From NCBI RefSeq assembly GCF_041381155.1, contig NC_091135.1:58812567-58876566 (forward strand): DNA of 64,000 nt. The letters run 5' to 3'. Under the pieces are notes generated by a model. It worked only from the letters and a program-made list of their open reading frames with translations. It searched no databases and was not told the origin of the DNA. Of this stretch, positions 12,174 to 25,342 are shown piece by piece (positions within the stretch are counted from its first letter, which is position 1; every line of letters starts with the position of its first letter). This DNA is from Argopecten irradians (taxonomy: Eukaryota; Mollusca; Bivalvia; Pectinida; Pectinidae). The translations under genes were made by a program, and so were the position numbers.

Positions 12174-12789
12174 GGACTGTAATCATAAACTGTATTTCGA
12201 ATCCGCTTTCACACTATCTAGCCACCACTTATCTTCCTTGTCTAATCATTCATGCGAAGGAATCTATTTTACCCAATAATTTCGGGTGCTTAGACATTAC
12301 AGGAACGTAGGGATTTATTACCAACGAACCAAGGTGGATCTTTAAATCGTTCAAATCACATTTTGATTGAAGAAGCGTGAAACTTTGTCAATGACCTCTA
12401 AATTACAAAATGTATCCCCCAAAACTACGGCCATGGCGGTAGCCATTCTGGTTTTCAAAATGGCCGTAAAAGTATGTGGATAGCGGATGTAGAGGTTTAT
12501 ATATGATAATTTTTAATCATATGAATACAAGAATCTCCACGTCAAGATTTGTTGTAATAAAACTCGGTTATATTACAGCAGTAACAGATACAGAGAACAA
12601 AAGAGATGGGAGAAGCCATTGGATACATTGGATGGAATATCGAAATTCTACCACTGTTAAATCGTTATAAACACGAATATCTAATTCAATGGTACAGAAA
12701 AACAATAGACTTTAGACCTATTAGGAATATTTACAATAAGCGGTATATGCATATGTATAATTAAGCATTAAATTATCTTCCTATGGAAT

Positions 12790-12897
12790 CTATGGTTTAT
12801 ATAGATGCCAGAGCTTTGCAGACAATGTTCATAATACGCTAGCACACATTATGGGAAAATTGTCTACAAAGCTCTGACATCTATATTTACCATAGAT
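12790..12897. repeat. Foldback palindrome
   Basis: CTATGGTTTATATAGATG followed by CAGAGCTTTG pairs with CAAAGCTCTG and CATCTATATTTACCATAG around a 35-40 bp loop. A non-coding hairpin element. Confidence 0.8.
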
Positions 12898-13893
12898 AGT
12901 TTAATATCTATATTTACATTATAAATTCAAGTCTCTGTATTAAAATTGTAAGTTAGACCAGGAAAACCTTTCAGCAACGACGATAAACTTCACAAGATGG
13001 AGCAGCTACTTTGACCGCCATCTGTTGACGTTACCATGTCAACATTAGTGACGTCATAATAGTCACGTTTTGAGTGTAAGTTATACCTCATAGACTTCAC
13101 TTTGGCTGTGTTAGTTTATGTAGTAGAAGTGACAAGTGAATGTAAATATTGATATATGAAGGAACGCAATCATTATTAGTATTTTTTTTAGTGTTTTCTA
13201 AATCTATAATTAGACTAATAATATCGTTGATCCCATGGCGCATTGTCGTATATTTTCATGACCACTGCACAGTACCTGTATGTTGCTATTAAGCCCCATG
13301 CATGATATTTTCCAGAATTTGCATTGGCAGTTAGGCTACCACAATCAGAGTTCAAAAGGTCAAGAAATGGGATTTTACGTCAGTATGGTAATTCACTTAA
13401 GAACATAACATATTCTGAAAATTATAATTTTTTGAGTCATTCAATTTTTGTTACGTCTGTTCTAAATTCAAATAAAAATGTAGGGATAGTAAATTTCAGT
13501 GTCACACTAACATCTTGTATTTGTGTGTGACTGCAGCAGATATTTCATACGTAATGCATATAATATAATACAAAAACCAACGAAATAAATTACATTTTTT
13601 CCGTAATGTCCTCCTATATATGAGATTTTTTTTCGTGTCCACGTTCGCCATGCAACATAAACCACATATTACAAATATTTCAAAATCAAAGTTGGTTATT
13701 CAAAAAGATTATTAGTTGATTTACCACTGAAATTTTATTTAAGTCCACTTTGCATATTTTACAGTTTTATAACCAAGAAAAAATATTATTAAATATCTTT
13801 AAACTTATGCTATATGTTCCATCAGATACGCAAATGAATTGAATAACCCGTAAATGTGTCTGTCACACTTTGGTGTCCGTTTGTTACGTCTTT

Positions 13894-14786
13894 TTAAAGG
13901 TAGGTTTCGCCAAACCAAATAAATATTTTTTTGTGAAATTCGATAAGCGGAAGAAAAGATGAAAAAACATATTAAAAGATCTCAATTTAATTTCTTTATG
14001 TGTTTGAGATTGAACAAATGTGTCTTGAATCCAAAATTGAAGGAAATCCTTGATTTATTACGGTGTCCGTCAGACAAAATAATATGCAAATGAAGCTGCG
14101 ATGGATTGTGTTGTCGAAGTTTGGCGCATGCGCATTGTCACGCACTAAAAGTAAACAAAATGGCTGAACGAATGTGTGTGAGATTGAAAAAAATATATCT
14201 GAATCGGCAACAAAGTGGAGGAAATTATAATGGATTCGGTAGCACCCTAGGATATCTATAGGAAATTGAATTCAGAAATGGCATGTAGCAATAGAAGAAA
14301 CAGAAGCCACATCTCAAGCTGAACTTGCCGGGATCTGTTGGGACTCGTGTAACTGCATTGCACGTGGTGAGTTCAAACAACCGCAGACTAACTACATGTA
14401 TATTTGGTGTACAAAGTTAGCGAGCGTATGTAAGTAACATGAAGTGTTTTAGATTATATGATATGTATAAACAGTCCCTCGCACTTCGATTTGTTGTTGT
14501 TGTTTTTTATCTAAACATGGGGTGGCAAGACTGTCACTTCTATTAGACATTTTGTTGCACGCTTCCGTTTGTTGCTGCGGCCTCGTTTTGGAAAAAATAC
14601 GTCATGTTCTATGTAAAGCTTGACTTCGCTCTATTTTTAGAGGAGTATTTTCCTGGTCAAGCCAGGCAACTGACCACCCATATCGTTCGCTGTATGCATT
14701 GAAAATGATCTGAAGATTATATCTATGTATAGGATAAATTTCAATTTCGTAGTCTTTATATTTCATTGGGCGAAACCTACCTTTAA
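13894..14786. mobile_element. TTAA-bounded TIR element (893 bp)
   Basis: TTAAAGGTAGGTTTCGCC at 13894 and its reverse complement ending at 14786 are terminal inverted repeats beginning with TTAA. The insertion lies inside array A, and removing it restores the array spacing. A minus-strand frame overlapping its right half (14602-14832) gives a protein-like string (YGWSVAWLDQENTPLK) that I do not recognise and cannot support as a gene. Confidence 0.7.
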
Positions 14787-15497
14787 TATGATACATTATT
14801 GGATATTCGAGACTAACGACAACCAGGAACACTGTTTTTTACAACATATCTGGGTCAAAACAATCTACTTTCGTCATTTAACATCACATGAATTTGGCTG
14901 TATATTTTGTTCCATCTTTAGGAGCGGTGACCTGAAGAGAAATTGACGATCAAATGTAAGTATAGTCAGTGTTACGTCCCTTTCGAATTATAATTTCCCG
15001 TTTTTAACAAAACTGTGATTACTACATGGACATCAAGCAGGACAAGTGTCATTTTGATGCTTTAATATTTTAATCAAAGTACAATAATCTATATTGTCGT
15101 ATTTTTTCAATAAAATTAGCCTATCGTTAAATCGGTTGATACATGTACACAGTGTCCATGTTACATCCTTTTCAGTTTCCCCTTTCCAACACTTGTTCAT
15201 ACATCTGACTGTTATTATCTATTAAGTAACCAGTATTTTAATATGTTGTTAATACGTTGAAACAGTTTATGCTGTCGAACAAAGAATAAACTGGTATTTT
15301 CTGGAGATGTAACATGTACACCAAGATATTTGTAGTCCATGTTGCGTCTTTAGAAAGTACATGCTATTTTCGGATAATTATGTATTGCTTCCCTTTTCCT
15401 GACTTTTGCTAATTATAAAATAACTTAATTTTCTATAGACGCTGTTTTCTTATAACCAATTATAATTAGATAATGTGCTTAACTACATTACTCTAAA

Positions 15498-15757
15498 TGA
15501 TGTTTTTGTTTGTTTGTTTGATTTATTAACGTCCTATTCACAGCTATGGTAAGGACGGCCTCCCATGTATGCGGTGTGTTGCGTGTATGTTGTGCGAGGT
15601 GAGTGTACTGGGAGACTGTGGTATGTTCGTGTTGTGTCTTCTTGTATAGTGGAACTGTTGCCCTTTTTATAGTGCTATATCACTGAAGCATGCCGCCGAA
15701 GACACCAACAACACACCCCACCCGGTCACATTATACTGACAACGGGCGAACCAGTCG
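15498..15757 (+). mobile_element. SINE-like dispersed repeat inside array A
   Basis: Contains TTAACGTCCTATTCACAGCT, GGACGGCCTCCCATGTATG, CATGCCGCCGAAGACACC and ACAACGGGCGAACCAGTCGT. I associate this repeat with scallop genomes. A minus-strand fragment of the same family lies at 48905-48998, so it is dispersed. I could not establish a tRNA-like head, so the SINE label is tentative. The 3' part seems truncated where array A resumes. Confidence 0.6.
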
Positions 15758-17699
15758 TGTAACAAGAAGCTAACAATGCTTCTTACGTAGTGTCCGTGTT
15801 ACATACTTTATTTGCATTACTTATAACAATATTGCTAAAGAATTATCGTGGGGGTTTTTAAAGAAAAATCTTAACTCTATAACACCTATTACCACGATTT
15901 ACTGTAAATCAGTTGTTCAGTTAAATATGAAAGAAATAATCATTATAAAGGTAATAACTACATTAATAGACGTAACGAGGACACGTGTTCATATGACGTC
16001 CGTGTTACATCTTTTGTAGTCAACTAACTGTTTTTTTTGTTCCATGGATATTTTTTCGTAATTGTCGGCATATCGAAGATTTATTTGATACACCAACTTG
16101 TTCAATTGTTTGATACGTTTGTTTAAAAATGATAAATACATTATAAACACCATCGTCTAAATGATGTAACAAGAAGCATAAGAGAAACTGTCGTGGTAAG
16201 CGTCTAGTTACATCTTTCTCATAGATGACTTCAAATAGAACACGGAAGAGTAACAAAAGCGTTAGCTTATTAAAATATCATATGTATAGGTGATTGGAAA
16301 GAATATGTATTTCCATTTTTTATTTCTAGTAAAATGTAAGTTTTATTTTAAGATACAATAAAGATGTAACAAGACACTACAAAATTGATGTCCATGTACA
16401 TCTTTTTTATGTTAATACATTTCTCATTAATTGCACATTTTTATCTTGATAACTCTAAGTCTATGACGAAATTATTGCTACACTTGCCATTATGTTTACT
16501 GCAAACGTTCCTTATCATTATAAATTCAAACAAAGCTGCTAATGCCAGTGAAATGATGTAACTGGACACTAGACATATATCAGTCGATTGATGTCCTTGT
16601 TACATCTTTTTTAAGAATGGCTTATAATATAATTGTGAAACTTATACTGATATTATTTTTGTCAAAATATATCACTATCTGTTATTTGAAACATTTTATT
16701 GAACAATTCACTTCTATTTGGGAAGGAAAGTTTTATTCCAAATAATGTTATAGATGTAACGCGGACACTTATATTTCACTTGTCCATGTTACGTCATTAA
16801 TGAAATCTAATATATATTTGAAAATTATGTTTAATTTGTTTGTAAAAACTTCGTCACTATCGCGTATTATTCATATATATTTGAATCAGTATTTTAATAG
16901 GTAAAACATTATCATTATATATTCCATAAGTTAATATCTTCGTTGCATCTTTCGAATGAACGATTTAAACCCAAATTACCGAAACAAAAATCTTAAGTGT
17001 GTGTTTTTTCATTGATAAATACCAGATATCTATCTGAACGTAAAGAGGATGATGACTGGTATACCAACACCATTGGTAAACATAGTAATAACGTACAATA
17101 ACAATGCTTATCTGATGGCCATATGACCAAAAAACATGTAAAGTATATTGTGAAGCGGGGAGAAAAACGGGACAAAAACAAAGGTGACCACTTGACACGA
17201 GACGGAAACAATACGGGGAAAATGGAGAGAGTAAAAGAAAAGGCAACGTAAAAAACATGACCCATCAGGCCATATGGCGAGAAAGGGAGAAAAGGAGGGG
17301 GAAATATAAGTAAAGACGAGATTCTAAACAGGACAATTCCATATCCAAAAAGAAAGGAAAACACATGTAAAAACAGGGAAACGCATCATCAAGAATTTGA
17401 AGAATGTCATTTTTTAAACCTAAAAGGAATTCAAAATCAATGAAAACCTATAGATGGTTAAAAATCATTTATAGCAAAGTACAAGAATGATAAAGGCATA
17501 AGGAAAGTGTTAAAATTCTCTTATTATTTTGGTAAAGCGTCTGGTATCCATTCAGAAGAAATTATGAGAAAAGGTCACATAGATGTTCAAGAAAAGAAGC
17601 AAATCAAAGCATTATATACAACCGTTACATATCAATGGTTTTACCAAACAAATGCACTGCAAATGCCAAGCTGTTCTTTCAGAAGATTTTGTTATGAAC

Positions 17700-19470
17700 T
17701 ACTGGGAGATGGAAGATAGCAAGATGGAGATGGTGGGCGGCAAGATGGAGAAGGAAAACAGCAAGCTAGAGATGGAGGACAGCAAGATGGAAATGGAGGA
17801 CAGCAAGATGGTAATGGAGGACAGCAAGATGGAAATGGAGGACAGCAAGATGGAAATGGAGGACAGCAAGATGAGGATGGAGGACAGCAAGATGGAAATG
17901 GAGGACAGCAAGATGGAAATGGAGGACAGCAAGATGGTAATGGAGGACAGCAAGATGAGGATGGAGGACAGCAAGATGGAAATGGAGGACAGCAAGATGA
18001 GGATGGAGGACAGCAAGATGGAAATGGAGGACAGCAAGATGGAAATGGAGGACAGCAAGATGGTAATGGAGGACAGCAAGATGAGGATGGAGGACAGCAA
18101 GATGGAAATGGAGGATAGCAAGATGGAGATGATGGACAGCAAGGCGGAAATTACGGGCGGCAAGGAAGAGATGGAGGGCGGCAAGGTAGAGATGGTTGGC
18201 GGCGAGGTGGAAATGGTGGGCGGCAAGATGGAAATGGAATACGCAAGATGGAGATGGAGGACAGAATGGTGGAAATGGTGTGGGCAAGGTAGAGATTGTG
18301 GGAGGCAAGGAGAGATGGTAGGCGGCAAGGTAGAGATGATGGGAGTCAAGGTAGAGATGGTGGGCAGCAAGGTAGAGATGGTGGGCGGCAAGGTGGAGAT
18401 GGAGGACAGCAAGATGGAGATGGATGACAGCAAGGTGGAAATGGTTTGCGGCAAGGTAGAGATGGAGGACAGCAAAGTGGGGATGGAAGACAGCAAGATG
18501 AAAATGGTTGGGGGCAAGGTGGAGATGGTGGGCAGCAACGTGGAGATGGAGGTCAGAATGGTGGAGATGGAGGACAGCAAGATGGAGATGATGGACAGCA
18601 AGGTGGAAATGGTGGGCGGCAAGGTAGAGATGGTGGGCGGCAAGGTAGAGATGATGGACAGCAAGGTAGAGATGGTTGGCGGCAAGGTAGAGATGGTGGG
18701 CAGCAAGGTGGAGTTGGAGGACAGCAATATGGAGATGGATGACAGCAAGGTGAAAACGGTTGGCGGCAAGGTGAAAATGGTGGGGACAAGGTAGAGATGG
18801 TGGGCAGCAACTTGGAGATGGAGGACAGCAAGTTGCATTTGGAGGTCAGAAAGATGGAGATTGAGGACAGAATGGTTGAGATGGAGGATTGCAAGATGGA
18901 GATGATGGACAGCAAGGTGGAAATGGTGGGCAGCAAGGTAGAGATGGTGGGCGGCAAGGTAAAGATGGTGGGCGGCAAGGTAGAGATGGTGAGCAGCAAG
19001 GTAGAGATGGAGATAGCAAGTTTGAAATGGAAAATAGCACGGTAGAGATGTTGAGCGGCAATGTTGAGATTGGACAGCAAAGTAGAGATGGTGGGCGGCA
19101 AGGTGAAGATGGTTGGTATTTAGATGGTGATGGTGGACAGCAAGGTGGAGATTGAAGACAATAAGGTATATATGGAGGACAGCAAGGTGGAGATGGAGGA
19201 CAGCAAGGTGGAGATGGAGGACAGAAAGGAGAAGATGGGGGACAGCTAGATTGATATGGAAGACAGCAATGAGGTTATGGTGGGCAGCATTCTGGAGATG
19301 GAAGACAGCAAGATGGAAATGGCCGCCAGTAAAGTGGAGATGATGGACAGCATGATGGAGATAAAGGACAGCAAGGTGGAAATGGAAGACAGAACGGTAA
19401 AGATGGTGGATATAAAGGACAAGGTGAATATTGAGGGCAGCAAGATGGAGATGGAAGACAGCAAGATAGA
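17700..19470. repeat. 21-bp purine-strand minisatellite
   Basis: Roughly 80 units of 21 bp, typified by GATGGAAATGGAGGACAGCA, with the plus strand almost all purine apart from the CAGCAAGAT part. The first 20 or so units are regular; after about 18120 variants such as GGTGGGCGGCAAGGTAGAG alternate. Frames are open on both strands (e.g. 403 residues at 17583-18794, plus; 379 residues at 17699-18838, minus) because the unit contains no stop and its length is a multiple of three. I regard these as by-products. The array lies in intron 1. Confidence 0.93.
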
Positions 19471-21008
19471 ATGGTTGGGAGTAAGGAAAGGGGAAAAGTG
19501 GTCAGTGAAAAGGAGATCGTGAACAAACGTTAATGTCTTACTTAATTGAACTTGTTTTTTCCATTGGAATATAGTCGGATACATGTGCAACGGGCTTGAG
19601 ATGAATCCAAGATTGTCCTTTATTTAATAGGGGCAACGACGTCTGTAAGATATTTTATAGTTTCCTTGCTTTTTGACATTAAAATATAGATTCCCCTACA
19701 GATTCATACATTGCTGTTAAGCATGGCAATGCTGTTTTTGGTTAAAAATGTTTCAATTTCAAAATTTCCTGTACGTTTTAAATTTCCCATAGTTATATAA
19801 ATACATTGTGTACTAAAAGCATATCATTAAACGTATTTCTGTTCTTCTGTATGGCATTTGTTTGAATATTCCATTTTCATAAAATTTAATAATTTATTTT
19901 GTAGTATTTCTCGCATACGAGTAATTCATATAACTGAAATTTCATAAATAACTTAAGAGTCATTTTAATGAATACTTGCAAGATTTAAATCATTTGAGCA
20001 TATGAGAACTGGGAATCGTTCGCTTGTCCTTTCTTGGAGTTAACAATATATATAAGACAGTTCCATTAATTGCACTTACTGTATTGAATATTATAGGTTG
20101 TGGACCAGAAAACATAAAGCAGATACATTAATTGTACTAACCATTGGCTTCTTCTTTCAATGACGTTACAGTCATACCTTGACTGGTGATGATGACGACA
20201 ATATCATCGGTAAAATAACAGAACCAGAGAAGAGCCAAAGGTGTAAAACAATAATTTTCTGTAGGTTCGGTAAGTTGTAATGATAAAATTTCACTTTTAA
20301 GCAAGAATTGGTTCGCTACGTATTTGATATTGTAGACTCAATCTATTGAACTATTCTGTGGCAATATAACTGATTTTGAAGAGGAATTTAAAAAAAAGTA
20401 ACTGTGCGAGACCCATTTGATAGTTACTCAAATATGTATCCTTTGTTATTTAAGTTCAATCATGACATTTGATAGTTTAATGTTTAAGGTTTATATTTTT
20501 CAGATCTGTCTTCTGTTTGTGAATGATACGCAGTTCTTACCAGACTACTGGACCCTGATTAGGACCACTTCTATATATTACTATTAATTTTTTTTCTGGA
20601 TTTTTTATCACTTCGCATTGGTCAAAAACATACCACGTGATCACCGATAAAAAACTATATTGCACGATTTTTCGGAAGTAGTTTATAGAAAAAGGTAGCA
20701 GTGTACAGTAAGACCGAATGGCCATGGGTGAGATTTTTATTAAGCAGAAAGCCCCTGTTTTATTATATGCATAATTTTTTTTTAAATGTATATATCCTAA
20801 AATTGGTGAATTCAATCTAGAGAATTATATGCAGGCTTCACAATTGCATAAAGAAATTCCCCAAAATGGGTTCGAGATTAATGGTTTAGAGGGTATCCGA
20901 ATGTGCGTCTCAGATGGAAAAACTCAATACTGTAACAGCAGAAATTGATAGCCAGGGTACGAGGTAAGATTGCTAAAAAGTTTAATGATATACCTATCTC
21001 GAAATAGG

Positions 21009-21342
21009 CTCAGTTCCGCTATTACGGCAGTGATGCTTGGTTTTAAACTGTGTCCAAGAAAAAAAATCTCCTAGAGGGGGTGTAATTTTGGGTTGAAAAT
21101 CCCATTTTTAAGCATTTTTTCAAAAAAGCAAATTCGGTTACCATGGTTTTTACAGGCTCACAAAACCACAAAAAGCGGACCTGTCCAAAAATGAACTCTG
21201 CATAACACTTGTTAATGTTGTGTAGATTAAATATATGTATACTTTTATATAGATGTCATTTAAGGTTAAAAAGCTGTGTGTACATAATAAAAGCCTGCAC
21301 TTTATTTTGCTGAATTTTTCAAATCTACTGTACACTGCCACC
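21009..21342 (+). repeat. Diverged duplicate, copy 1
   Basis: From CAGTTCCGCTATTACGGCAG to CTACTGTACACTGCCACC. A second copy lies at 21890-22217 in the same orientation with scattered substitutions and small indels, 880 bp downstream. Confidence 0.85.
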
Positions 21343-21889
21343 TTATAAGTGACTGAAATTTTCATTTTTTGGAAAATGACCTTGATTATAATTGATTTTG
21401 CTAAATTTTCATTCATTTATCTTAGAAATCACAATTAAACAGTTTGAAAATGTGTAAATACATATATTTTTCATTTGTTACAACTAAAGGGAGGTAATTG
21501 GCTCATTTTGCCATTCTGTAATTTGCTACCTAGGTTTGGTATGATATGCTTGACTGTTAATTGATTAATCATTTTACACTTGAACAGCAAGCTGAAAACA
21601 GCTAACAGGGTGTCTCTCAGTCCATTTAATATGAATTCCAATTAATTTTGCTCTGCTAATTACCCGGTATCCATGGAGATTTACAGCAAAAGTGCTATTT
21701 TGGGGATTTTTTTCATTGATTTCTCAGTTTTCATATAATTAAGGCTGTAATATGTATTTTTTGTACTAGAGTGAGTGCTCGGTCAAGCCGATATTGTCAG
21801 TTATTGGCATTTTCTTAAGAAAAGAAAAGAGGGAAAAGGGGCTTTTTTCAATAAAATGGGAATAACGTACAGTTTTACATGCTAACAGT

Positions 21890-22217
21890 TCAGTTCCGCT
21901 ATCACGGCAGTGATGCTTGGTTTTAAACTGTGTCCAAGAAAAAAAATTCCTAGAGGAGGTGTAATTTTTGGTTGAAAATCCCAATTTTTAGCATTTTTTC
22001 AAAAAAAAAATGGTTACCATGGTTTTTACAGGCTTACAAAACCACTAAAAGCAGACCTGTACAAAATGAACTCTGCATAACAATTGCAAATGTTGTGTAG
22101 ATTAAAAATATATATACCTTTATACAGATGTCATTTAAGGTTAAAAGCTGTGTGTACATAATTAAAGCCTGCACTTTATTTTGCTGAATTTTTCAAATCT
22201 ACTGTACACTGCCACCA
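21890..22217 (+). repeat. Diverged duplicate, copy 2
   Basis: Second copy of 21009-21342, with the same order of blocks (GCTTGGTTTTAAACTGTGTC, TTGAAAATCCCA, GATGTCATTTAAGGTTAAA). Confidence 0.85.
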
Positions 22218-22850
22218 AAGTCTATTGCATGGTTATTTTTAGATAACAGTATCATCTATGTCACCAAAACGCTTCGTGTTCCTGGCGCTTTGAAACAAAC
22301 GCTTTGGTGACCTGAGTTTGAAGCGTAACCACAAAATGTGACAGACGACGTTGATTGTTTCGGTTTCTATCAAAGATGATGATGACTTTCAGCTGATGAC
22401 TACAGTTTAAACTGTTAAATTTTCAACATAAACACGGTAGGAGAGTAGCAAATAATTGAATAACATTCATTAAACATCTGGAGCCATTGAATAGTGAATA
22501 CGTTTGATATTTATTTTAAAAATTCCACCTAGACTAGTAACAACATTAGGCCTAGGCTAATCCTACTGTATGTATACGATTTTTATTTTACGGAATGGAG
22601 AACTAAGCACAAGAGAATGTATCTTCATATCAATCTTAATCTTTTAATATATATGTTTAGCCTCGAAGTGGATTATTTCAACGGAAAACAAACTATACAT
22701 TTAATTGAATGTGTCCGACATGGAGCTACATGTATAATGGAGTACATGTACATGTATGCAATTTACAAACACGCATGCACCGGGTGCATGTAATAAAAGC
22801 GTGAAGTGCGTCAATTGATACTGTGTTCATATGGTTTTTTTAACTAAACT

Positions 22851-22926
22851 TGTTATATCGACCACAGAAAAAATATCGACCTCGGACTACGTCCTCGGTC
22901 AATATTTTTTCTTTGATCGATATAAC
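22851..22926. repeat. Short foldback palindrome
   Basis: GTTATATCGACCACAGAAAA and AATATCGACCTCGG pair with CCTCGGTCAATATT and TTTTCTTTGATCGATATAAC around ACTACG: a nearly perfect 76-bp hairpin. Confidence 0.85.
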
Positions 22927-23757
22927 CATGTATCGACCTCATCAAAATGCTATATTTGTATAATATTACTCTCAGTCGTTAGTGGTGATGACCGTTATAT
23001 TGCCATCTCAAATTTCTATAGGGAAATATTGGTCTTTATACTAAAAACGTATATTGTATAAATATTTTGTCAAATGTCATTGCATAATGAATTTGGGAAA
23101 ACGAAGCACTATGTTACCAGATATCCATTGCGTTATCTCACAAACGAGTGCAATAAATTTAGCGCAATATAACTTATATCTGTATAATCATTAATATGTC
23201 TTTTCAAGATCAAGTCCAATTAATTAATATTTGCTATTGGAAGTTATTACATTACTATTTTATGTTCAATATGTATATTTGTTTCACAAGTTTTCTTTGT
23301 AGCTTGTTTACTTTTTTAAAAGGATGTGAATTTTGCACAGTGTATGTCAATCGCACGGAGTTGTTTGTAAGGTACATTAGCCAGGATCCCTGCAATTAAT
23401 TGAAAATATTTTCCCTCCTATTTGATTGTATATATTAACGAAGAATTGATAATTAACTACAATATATGTTTAATTTTCAGTACTCATAACAGTGATACAG
23501 TTAGATTCTACATTCTTTCTGAGAACATAAATAATAACATGGAATGAAATTTGTACACAGAATTATGAACATTTTTGTGATAATTAAATATGAAATGTGT
23601 ATATTTGCTTAACATATCGTTTGTTTTGATCCCGAATTGTGCAAAATAAAAAGTTCAGTTGTTCCTTTGAAGGTGTATTTATGTTTGTGTTACTTCTGTC
23701 CCTAGTTATTGTCTCTAAAGCAATTTTTCTTTTGACTGAGAATATAGATTATCAAAA

Positions 23758-24110
23758 GATGTAACGGAAGACACAAAAAATCTGGAGACATTGACAAACC
23801 GTTTTCTTTGCATATATTTTCGAAATAGAAATTCTGAAAATAATTTGTGAACATGTTTACTTCGGTGGCATACTGAACTCAGAGATCATTCAGATACAAA
23901 ATTGAGAAATTATGATTTCAATGAAAATTTGGTGTCTAGTTACGTCTGTATTAATTTTGTTGATAAATCCTATTTAGTTCTGAGTTTTAGTGACTGCACA
24001 TGTGTGAAGAAAAGAAAATATGGTTTTTGAAATATAAGCAACTGTAAAAATGTTGTTTGTTGCGATTTGGAAAAGTAAATTACACTCAAAATTTTGTGTC
24101 CGGTTACATC
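23758..24110. repeat. Short periodic core array (array B)
   Basis: GATGTAAC at 23758, GTTACGTC at 23939 and GTTACATC at 24103, the last two preceded by GTGTCTA and GTGTCCG. Spacings of 181 and 164 bp resemble arrays A and C. Only three units are visible. Confidence 0.55.
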
Positions 24111-25342
24111 ATGTCCTAGCGAAACTAAAAATACCTTTTTAATAAAAATGGAAAACTAAACTATCTTTTCCTTTTCACGATGCCAGCAAACAACGCGTTT
24201 AAGGGGTTTATTTAGATCGTTTTTGAATTGGCATTGTGAGATATTGGTATTAGACAAAGTTTTGTTGATTTCAAATACATTTTGTTGCCGTATCGACCGA
24301 TCTATGCTAACAGGAAATGTTCAAAAAATAACTATATAATATTAGATTGTGACAATACACCCTATCTATTTTCATCATCTGTAATACGTGTACTTAGAAA
24401 CGACACTCCGCGTGAGATCTCGTCAATCGCTTCATTCACAATCCCACATGACAACGCGGATTATATATCCCCAATAAAGTAAAAAAAAAAACCTTGTTCA
24501 TCTGTCTCAATAGGCGCAAATGATGAAGGAGAAATTACCTTTAAAATAAGCAAAGTCATTTGACAAGCCATATCTGTGCATTTCTACATTTTTAGTAATT
24601 GTTTAATCATTTAGTATTGAGACCTATCGTAATAAAACAATGGGATGCTTGCAGTTAGAAAAAAATGCTTTCGTAAATCAATTCCATGTATAAATAATAT
24701 TGTAAACCCAAGAGTATATATATATGATAGATTACGGAAGCATAATTTGATAACTGGCTTTGTGAACGCTTGTACTTCTGTGCTCGCCAGATAGAAGCGA
24801 ATTTTTATAAACATGAACCTGCCTATCATCAATGATCTTTAATGTAACAATAGGTTTTATCTTATCGGGAACAAAAGACAGTATGGTTGATCAATCAAAG
24901 CTATGTGACGATGATGACTTACACCAGATTAATAATTCATTGTTATAAATTACCATTACTGTTGGCCATTAAAGAGAAAGTATCACACTATCTGTACCTA
25001 ACATCCTGGTATGGTGTCAACAGGATTATACAAATAATTCATAAGTCATCTTTATGCACTCTTCGTGCGAAATGAGATCCTAGGCCGATTAATGTTTTAA
25101 TTAACTTTGTATTGTAAATATCAAGTGATAGACTAATTAATTAGTTATTTCTGCCGATAACGTTAATTAATGCAGACAGTATATGAGATAGGCGAGCCTA
25201 TTTATTAGGAATTGTCATGAATGATCAAATCCTGATGTTAAAGACACAATGCTATCTTAGAAAATATCTTACTCGTGACTAATGGTCACTATACATTTAA
25301 TGCTTATTGTGTATATTTATAGCATATTTACTTCTTTATATT

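Larger units (their letters stand above)
13873..16950. repeat. ~195-bp periodic array with GATGTAAC/GTTACATC core (array A)
   Basis: GTTACRTC or its complement GAYGTAAC, usually with GGACAC/GTGTCC two bases away, occurs at 13883, 14971, 15160, 15306, 15756 (degenerate), 15969, 16163, 16364, 16555, 16753 and 16942. From 15756 on the spacings are 213, 194, 201, 191, 198 and 189. The 1088-bp gap after 13883 becomes about 199 when the TTAA element at 13894-14786 is removed, and the 450-bp gap after 15306 becomes about 195-200 without the SINE-like insert. Several cores are double, forming a 45-60 bp imperfect palindrome (e.g. 16555-16607, 15969-16015). I see little similarity between the spacers. 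The family is unrecognised. Confidence 0.75.

Noticed and set aside
16965..17364. Minus-strand hydrophobic frames of 97 and 123 residues
   Set aside because: Phe/Ser/Pro-rich with no domain or splice context; they fit an antisense reading of purine-rich sequence.
17583..19590. Met/Glu/Asp/Ser/Lys-rich (plus) and Ile/Leu/Ser-rich (minus) proteins up to 403 residues
   Set aside because: Several frames on both strands are open at once, as expected from a 21-bp stop-free repeat; the array is inside an intron of another gene.
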